A DNA stretch of 38,147 nt from the NCBI GenBank assembly GCA_964426355.1, contig CAYRRA010000015.1:1-38147 (forward strand). Reading direction: 5' to 3'. A model generated the notes under the pieces. It did not search any database. It saw nothing but the letters and a program-made list of their open reading frames with translations, and was not told the DNA's origin. Source of the DNA: JAJFTV01 sp964426355 (GTDB lineage: Bacteria; Chloroflexota; Anaerolineae; Anaerolineales; Anaerolineaceae). Below are positions 33,570 to 38,147 of the stretch, piece after piece (position 1 is the stretch's first letter; each line of letters starts with the position of its first letter). The position numbers were made by a program, and so were the translations under genes.

Positions 33570-33575
33570 ATTATA
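33570..33575 (-). promoter_or_regulatory. -10 box giving a probable leaderless recQ transcript
   Basis: TATAAT on the minus strand ends 7 bp before the recQ ATG, so transcription would begin at or next to the start codon. No ribosome site is seen. The -35 region is weak. Confidence 0.45.
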
Positions 33576-33637
33576 TCTTCAGACCGGTAAAAGCCAGATG
33601 AAAGCAAACAAAATGTGCGTATGATGCTCGAAACAAT

Positions 33638-34405
33638 CTACAGGGTCAAGAATACCCATGTCATAAAAATCAATAGAACGCCCCATACATAGGATAGCTT
33701 TGGCAGCTGTTCTTGTTTCATCTTTTGTAAAAGCATGTTGGCAAACATCATGGAAAGGGGCAATCCTATCAAAGCCGTCCCGATCCCAGCCAGGACATCA
33801 CTTACATAATGCGCACCAAGCACAATTCTACTTAAACAAACACCGATGGCTGTCATTACAATAACGAATTTGATCCCCTTGTGAATAATTTTCGAACAAC
33901 TCACCAGCAAGATGAACGGCAAGATCAAAGCCATGCTCTTGGTGGCATGACCAGAGGGAATTGCAGATGTTACAGCCTGGCTCAATGCCAGGATTTCACT
34001 ACCGAAGGTGGCTGCTGGTCTCGGACGTGCAAGAACCTCTTTCAATAGATCACCCGCGATCCCACTCAACCCAAACGAGCATATTGTATAGAAATACACT
34101 ATCACCGGCGCATCTAACGATTTGACCTTTTTTGAAACGATCAGATAAACCACTAAGATGATCGTGATTGCAGCCATTCCATTGGATGACAACCATTTCG
34201 CTAAGACGATAATTGGATCCATGGAAACCCGCATTGGGTTGTAATAGAACAGAACAGCTTCATCAATCCCCTTCTGTGCCCATAAAACCACACCGATGAT
34301 CCAAAACATAATTCCTAAAATAAGACAAACTATCCACATTCTTTTCGTATCAGGTAAATGGATCGGTGTTCCTTTATCCTTATTGATTTCCTTGGGGGTT
34401 CCCAT
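33638..34405 (-). CDS. PAP2-family membrane phosphatase
   Basis: A 255-residue integral membrane protein with about six helices. The three PAP2 signature blocks are intact: KEVLARPRPA (KxxxxxxRP), SAIPSGHATKS (PSGH) and SRIVLGAHYVSDVLAG (SRxxxxxHxxxD), with the catalytic His in the last. Such enzymes remove phosphate from lipids (phosphatidate, undecaprenyl pyrophosphate) at the outer membrane face. ATG 34405 with AAGGAT eight bases upstream is preferred over GTG 34411. It follows recQ's promoter region on the same strand but is 75 bp upstream of it and probably separately transcribed. Confidence 0.95.
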   Translation of the reverse strand: MGTPKEINKDKGTPIHLPDTKRMWIVCLILGIMFWIIGVVLWAQKGIDEAVLFYYNPMRVSMDPIIVLAKWLSSNGMAAITIILVVYLIVSKKVKSLDAPVIVYFYTICSFGLSGIAGDLLKEVLARPRPAATFGSEILALSQAVTSAIPSGHATKSMALILPFILLVSCSKIIHKGIKFVIVMTAIGVCLSRIVLGAHYVSDVLAGIGTALIGLPLSMMFANMLLQKMKQEQLPKLSYVWGVLLIFMTWVFLTL

Positions 34406-34469
34406 TATCACTTATCCTTGATTTTCAATGTGTTTTGTCTTGATGTACCTACTTTTTACCGAGTTTGCC

Positions 34470-34530
34470 AGTATTCGTATAGGGTGTACATATACATGTG
34501 CTTTACCTGCGTGTGGTTGGGCGTGAACAA
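34470..34530 (+). repeat. Partial copy of the dispersed repeat
   Basis: TTACCTGCGTGTGGTTGGGCG corresponds to the middle block GTTACCTGCGTGTGGGTGGG of the copy at 37208-37417. Preceded by a decayed CGTATAGGGTGTACATATAC segment. Same orientation. Confidence 0.6.
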
Positions 34531-34669
34531 TTCCGATATTTTGATTGAGTTAACCTCCAAACGCATAAATTTGCTCTTCACCCACCACCATTAATTATCA
34601 AATCCTACTTTCACAACAAAAAACATCCCCATCTCTGGAAGACTTATAAAAACTCAGCAATCGATCTAC

Positions 34670-34725
34670 CCCTGCAGCACTGGTCTAAACTTATCCCCGC
34701 GCATACGATTTGGTTCGCATTGAAG
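34670..34725 (+). repeat. Central fragment of the dispersed repeat
   Basis: CACTGGTCTAAACTTATCCC, CGCGCATACGATTTGGTTCG: the AACTTATACCCGTACATCCGACC block, same orientation, immediately before the second nucleotidyltransferase locus. No gene is seen in 34406-34748 beyond these fragments. Confidence 0.65.
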
Positions 34726-34748
34726 AGAAAAAGATAATCTTCTAAGAT

Positions 34749-35333
34749 TTACGAATTTGATTCCGTTTCTTTCAAGGCGCGCTCCAGCAAGTCACTGACT
34801 TTGAGTTCATCTGCCCATTTTTGCAAATAACTCAGTTCGAGTGTGCCGGCGCGTGTTTTCAACACCCCAAGAACATCGCGCCATTGACGCTCCGACACTT
34901 CATTGCCCAAACGATACCACTCGAGCTTTGCCAGAATGGTATCTTCCGGGCTGGCAAATTTTGCGCTGACTTCAGTTTCAAAGAGAAAGGTTTGCATCTG
35001 GGCACGGATAAGCTAGGATTGTAAAAAAGGGCGCGGACGGGGGATGAACACATTCACTTTGAACATGGTTTCCCGATGAATGATGTTAAAACTGGAACGA
35101 CGCTGGATGGATTCTGCAATCATCTCTTCATCTAAGTAGAATTCATCTTGCAAAGCTGAAACAAACGGCTGGAGGTGTTCAGGCTTCATTTCAGCAACGA
35201 TATCCGAACCCTGGGTAGTGCGTACCATGCCGTAGAGAGCGCTGGCAAGCGAGCCACCAATGAGATATGGGATGCTGAGACTTTCGAGAACATGGGTGAC
35301 TTTGAGCGTGACCTCAATTGGTTCATTTTGCAT
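34749..35333 (-). pseudogene. Second nucleotidyltransferase (AbiEii-like) gene, interrupted by an in-frame TAG
   Basis: The frame from ATG 35333 encodes a small nucleotidyltransferase: ESLSIPYLIGGSLASALYGM, VRTTQGSDIVAEM, then FKVNVFIPRPRPFLQS, a TAG at 35013-35015, then in the same frame LIRAQMQTFLFETEVSAKFA, SPEDTILAKLEWYRLGNEVS and a normal C-terminal end at 34749. Apart from the single stop (probably CAG to TAG) the gene is full length (about 194 codons). The first metal-binding Asp of the usual TQDxD motif also appears changed (TQGSD), so activity was probably already lost. It overlaps its partner by 11 bp. A short product could restart at ATG 34997. Confidence 0.8.
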
Positions 35334-35577
35334 GAGGCAGCTCTCCATAGACCTTACATGCAATTTCCTCTCCGAGCAGAAAGCCCGCCAGCCTGCGGCG
35401 CAATTCGGCTTCGCTGCTCTGGGGATACTGCGAACGTAGCCCAGTCAATGCTAACGAACGAGCCGATTGGTTGAGCTGCGCCAGCATTTGCATTTTCCGG
35501 GTGGGGCTGGCTGTCCGCCATAGCTCAATTTGTAAGGCTTCCATTTTAGGATGGGTATCAGGAAATAAAGCGCTCAT
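35323..35577 (-). CDS. Small partner of the second nucleotidyltransferase
   Basis: An 84-residue protein, MSALFPDTHPKMEALQIELW then RTASPTRKMQMLAQLNQSAR, SLALTGLRSQYPQSSEAELR, RRLAGFLLGEEIACKVYGEL. It is a helical protein of a type that regularly precedes nucleotidyltransferase genes in such pairs, by position an antitoxin or adaptor; its biochemical role is not known to me. Start ATG 35577; an upstream in-frame start at 35715 lies in repeat DNA and is rejected. It overlaps the start of the broken toxin-like gene by 11 bp, implying coupled translation before decay. Confidence 0.75.
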   Translation of the reverse strand: MSALFPDTHPKMEALQIELWRTASPTRKMQMLAQLNQSARSLALTGLRSQYPQSSEAELRRRLAGFLLGEEIACKVYGELPHAK

Positions 35578-35623
35578 CAATTTAATTTTACCCGAAGTAG
35601 AACTAAAAGGATTTCGAATTTTA

Positions 35624-35690
35624 CCGCGCACCGGCAAGCACGGGTCTGAACTTATACCCGTATATGCGACTTGGCTGCGGCGCGATGATT
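35624..35690 (+). repeat. Central fragment of the dispersed repeat
   Basis: CCGCGCACCGGCAAGCACGG, GTCTGAACTTATACCCGTAT, ATGCGACTTGGCTGCGGCGC: left-middle block of the repeat in the common orientation, just upstream of the nucleotidyltransferase pair. Confidence 0.75.
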
Positions 35691-35789
35691 GCTTTCTTGC
35701 TATAGAAATAGCCATAGCTAATTAATCCTTCACAAACGAACCCCTATGAGGATCAAATTGATTTCTTGCAAGCGCGATAGAACTGCTAA

Positions 35790-35832
35790 AACCAGTACCC
35801 CATTGAACAGAAGAATGGGACTCTGGTTTTTT
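35790..35832 (+). terminator. Strong plus-strand terminator with no plus-strand gene before it
   Basis: AACCAGTACCCCATT (35790-35804) pairs with AATGGGACTCTGGTT (35814-35828) apart from two central mismatches, followed by T6. A second possible stem with TTTTT lies at 35839-35872. The 380 bp between the nucleotidyltransferase pair and the lipoprotein gene have no other feature, so this may end a small RNA or act as an attenuator ahead of the lipoprotein gene. Confidence 0.7.
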
Positions 35833-36105
35833 ATAAAAGCAATCGTTTTAAGCTCGATTGGGGCTCTTTTTGTTACATCCCCTCTTCAGAAGGGTGTAAA
35901 TTAATTGGATTCGATGTATCATTGTTGTGAAGATTTTCATCATTGAGATTAGCAATCCATTACGTTCAAACTTCACGAAAACCAGCATATTTGCAGTGAT
36001 CCGGATAGTGATGGTGACCTTAAGAAGACTGGGGATCCTGAAGCAATGAATTCCTTGCTGGTGATTTGCAGAGCAGATTTTTCTAATATTCCCTGGGAGA
36101 GAAAC

Positions 36106-37083
36106 ATGTCAACCTACAGCCGATTCCTCTTAGTGATTGCCTTGATTTTATTGACAGCCGGCTGTGCAAATGTCGAATCAACCGTTTTGCCGGCTGAAAC
36201 ACTGAGAGCATCCTCTGCCACACAAAATCCACTGCCAACCGTTGTCGGTACTCCGACCCTGTCTGGGCAACGAACCTCCACCCCTGCACAATCGGATCCA
36301 TATTTCGGTGAAATCCTGCCAGATGCCCAACCTAGAGAATTCGGATCTGGACTCCTGAAAGGGGGGTATCACTCATCCCCTTCTTTTATGCCAGATGGTA
36401 GCGAAGTTTTTTGGGGAGGTGAATTCGCCAGCGCGAAAATCTATTTCATGAAATTCGTAGAGGGCAACTGGACAAGTCAGGAAACACTCCAATTTACCGG
36501 GATGACCAGGCTACGTGATCCTTTCGTGACCCCCGATGGCAAGCAACTCTTTTTCCTTTCAACAGACACTATTCAAGGTGCAACAACCTCTGGCAAAGAA
36601 AACATTTGGATGGTTGCGAAGGATGGTGAACAGTGGGGCATCCCTCAACCTTTGCCTGATGTCATCAACCAAATGGATCTGCACTGGACCGTGTCGGTTG
36701 CGGAGAATGGCAATCTCTACTTTTCGTCGGGTAAAGACGGTATCGGTGATATTTATGTGTCAGCGTACATAAATGGTGAATATACCCAACCGGTGTTACT
36801 GGAAAGTCCGGTCAACACCTCTGACCAGATCGAGGTGACACCGAATATTGCTCCAGACGAGAGCTACATTCTCTTTTCCCGTTTGGCAAATAACAACAGC
36901 ACGCCGCGTTTATATATCAGCTATTCGACTCAAAATGGCTGGACGGAACCCAGGCTGGTTGAGAATGTCAGCAGTTGTATTAGCCCAATTGTGACGCCTG
37001 ACCGCAAGTATGTCATCTGTCTTGCTGGTCCAAGCGCGCTGATTTGGCGCGATACAGCGTTCATTGAAGATTTCCGCCCATAA
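36106..37083 (+). CDS. Beta-propeller (PD40/WD40-like) lipoprotein
   Basis: A 325-residue exported protein. The signal ends in a clear lipobox LLTAGC (Cys at about 20), followed by a Ser/Thr/Pro-rich linker. The rest is built of repeated blades: GGYHSSPSFMPDGSEVFWGG, TRLRDPFVTPDGKQLFFLST, WTVSVAENGNLYFSSGKDG, VTPNIAPDESYILFSRLANN, CISPIVTPDRKYVICL, each with the P-D-G/E-x-x-(I/L)-x-F pattern of TolB/PD40 repeats. Such propellers bind proteins or glycans at the cell surface. ATG 36106 follows GGGAGAG. Single gene between two repeat copies; ligand unknown. Confidence 0.88.
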   Translation: MSTYSRFLLVIALILLTAGCANVESTVLPAETLRASSATQNPLPTVVGTPTLSGQRTSTPAQSDPYFGEILPDAQPREFGSGLLKGGYHSSPSFMPDGSEVFWGGEFASAKIYFMKFVEGNWTSQETLQFTGMTRLRDPFVTPDGKQLFFLSTDTIQGATTSGKENIWMVAKDGEQWGIPQPLPDVINQMDLHWTVSVAENGNLYFSSGKDGIGDIYVSAYINGEYTQPVLLESPVNTSDQIEVTPNIAPDESYILFSRLANNNSTPRLYISYSTQNGWTEPRLVENVSSCISPIVTPDRKYVICLAGPSALIWRDTAFIEDFRP

Positions 37084-37207
37084 AGATGGTTAGTAGCTGA
37101 AACATCTTGTTCACATATGTGAGTTCATGCCACGAATTTTCTATGGCGTTGGCTTCAAAAAAGCCTACAACAGCGAATGCTGGGTTTATTAGAGTGTGGA
37201 TTACGCT

Positions 37208-37417
37208 AAAGCTTGCGGCTGTAAAATGGTCCGGAACTTATACCCGTACATGAGACTCGGTCCGCGGGGGAAAGAGGTGAAGGTGTCGATCTGGCGCCAG
37301 GCGTTACCTGCGTGTGGGTGGGCGTGGACAATGCTTGAGAGCAGGGAAAACCCGAAGCCAGAAAAATGCTCGAAAATGGCGCAGAATCCCACACGTCCGG
37401 TGCACGCAGTGTTGGGC
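37208..37417 (+). repeat. Near-complete copy of the dispersed repeat (about 210 bp)
   Basis: AAAGCTTGCGGCTGTAAAAT, GGAACTTATACCCGTACATG, AGACTCGGTCCGCGGGGGAA, GCGTTACCTGCGTGTGGGTG, GAAAAATGCTCGAAAATGGC, AATCCCACACGTCCGGTGCA, CGCAGTGTTGGGC (terminus 37405-37417). Best reference copy in the window together with 19021-19253. Confidence 0.9.
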
Positions 37418-37454
37418 GACTGCGTGTATGAAACTTGGGATGGATTTTTCATTG

Positions 37455-38120
37455 CTAGTTGCTGCGATAAGGCAAGCATATCTGATGAATTGCTGTCACC
37501 AATATCCAAATGAGTGGGATAAATATCCCTAGCCTTTGGATTAACCCTTCCCAGCTCGACATCCGAACGGTGAAAAAGGAAAGCCAAAAAATCAACCCTG
37601 GGATATTTGCCAGGATACCCATTGCCAGTGTAAACCATGCAAAACTTCTCAGTTGCGCATCCTTCTTTAGTCGAGGAAAAATGACGATTGGCGCAAAAGC
37701 AAGACAAAAACCAGCAATAAAAGAGGTTATACTATGCAAAATCCCGATATAATCTGGAGATTTGAGAATATTTGTGCAACCTTCATTACAGTGAAAAACA
37801 GCCGAACCTATCAATCCAATCCCACCAAGTGCGATAAAAAGTGGTCCAATCGCTGACCCTTTACTTATGTAAGAATGAACCCCAATAGCAAAAGCAATGA
37901 GCATTGTCCCTGTCAAGGCTATTCCTGTATTAAAGACAACCCCTCTCATCCCCCTCACTCCTCCCAAGATACTCATCATGTCTGTCATGTGATTGTATCC
38001 AGATTCCAAAAATCCAAGTCCTATTACCAAGAGGATAAAAAGGAGAGAAGCAATAATCCCTGTAAGAGGTAACAAGCGCGGTAAGTTTATTGGATTTCTG
38101 TAGAAGAGTAGTTTTGGCAT
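37455..38120 (-). CDS. DUF998-family integral membrane protein
   Basis: A 221-residue protein with six hydrophobic helices. The pattern GFLESGYNHMTDMMSILGGV (a polar Y-N...SILG segment after helix 1), VFHCNEGCT between helices 3 and 4, and DYIGILHSITSFIAGFCLAF (His in helix 4) is that of the DUF998 family. No biochemical function is established. ATG 38120; a weak GATGAGAT precedes it. It lies between a full repeat copy and a GCCCAAC core at the window end. Confidence 0.85.
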   Translation of the reverse strand: MPKLLFYRNPINLPRLLPLTGIIASLLFILLVIGLGFLESGYNHMTDMMSILGGVRGMRGVVFNTGIALTGTMLIAFAIGVHSYISKGSAIGPLFIALGGIGLIGSAVFHCNEGCTNILKSPDYIGILHSITSFIAGFCLAFAPIVIFPRLKKDAQLRSFAWFTLAMGILANIPGLIFWLSFFTVRMSSWEGLIQRLGIFIPLIWILVTAIHQICLPYRSN

Positions 38121-38140
38121 ATCTCATCTTATCCCGTACC

Positions 38141-38147
38141 GCCCAAC
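38141..38147 (-). repeat. GCCCAAC core at the right window edge (possible further repeat or attC-like end)
   Basis: The window ends in GCCCAAC, the reverse complement of the repeat terminus GTTGGGC and the left core of the palindrome at 2011-2060. Only seven bases are visible, so this is a pointer rather than proof. Confidence 0.3.

Noticed and set aside
17944..38147. CRISPR array as explanation of the repeated blocks
   Set aside because: Spacing is kilobases, repeats are long and degenerate, and no cas genes are present.

Overview
The window looks like chromosomal DNA of an Anaerolineae-type member of the Chloroflexota. This is an inference from the gene mix (heliorhodopsin, DUF559 and sortase remnants, twin-arginine and lipoprotein signals, WYL regulator, pRiA4b ORF-3 protein, many nucleotidyltransferase pairs) and moderate GC; no rRNA or tRNA gene is present to confirm it. 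About 33 gene-sized loci were found, most on the minus strand, including several broken ones.

Region 1 (1-2.5 kb): the left edge cuts a membrane protein carrying a zinc ribbon, coiled coils and a C-terminal domain like that of ribosomal protein L7/L12. A DUF559 remnant, a complete YefM-YoeB toxin-antitoxin operon with its operator, a 50-bp attC-like palindrome and a truncated sortase follow.

Region 2 (2.7-13.5 kb), transcribed leftward: a two-component system (histidine kinase, NarL-type regulator) directly followed by a very divergent FGGY kinase homologue; a secreted or membrane alpha/beta hydrolase; and a glycerol operon glpK-glpD-glpK2. The three FGGY proteins form a series: one canonical glycerol kinase, one that keeps the glycerol pocket but has lost nucleotide/metal-site residues, and one that has lost glycerol-contact residues. 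The canonical pathway would turn glycerol into glycerol-3-phosphate and then dihydroxyacetone phosphate.

Region 3 (14-17.7 kb): a RibD/DHFR-like reductase, a complete heliorhodopsin with its Schiff-base lysine, and an exported GH127-like glycosidase lipoprotein.

Region 4 (17.9-38.1 kb): a mosaic of accessory genes. Nearly every gene or small operon is bracketed by copies of one dispersed repeat family (full copies about 210-235 bp, ending in TGTTGGGC), all in the same orientation. The units hold an AbiEii-type nucleotidyltransferase pair, a methyltransferase-like protein, a nucleoside hydrolase lipoprotein, a serine beta-lactamase-like protein, a flavodoxin-type reductase, decayed transposase and higBA genes, a WYL regulator with a divergent hydrolase, a three-gene block ending in a pRiA4b ORF-3 protein, RecQ, a PAP2 phosphatase, a second nucleotidyltransferase pair broken by an in-frame TAG, a beta-propeller lipoprotein and a DUF998 membrane protein. 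The layout resembles a gene-cassette array but no integrase is visible. This directional repeat-delimited array, the heliorhodopsin and the two-component/FGGY operon are the main points of interest.
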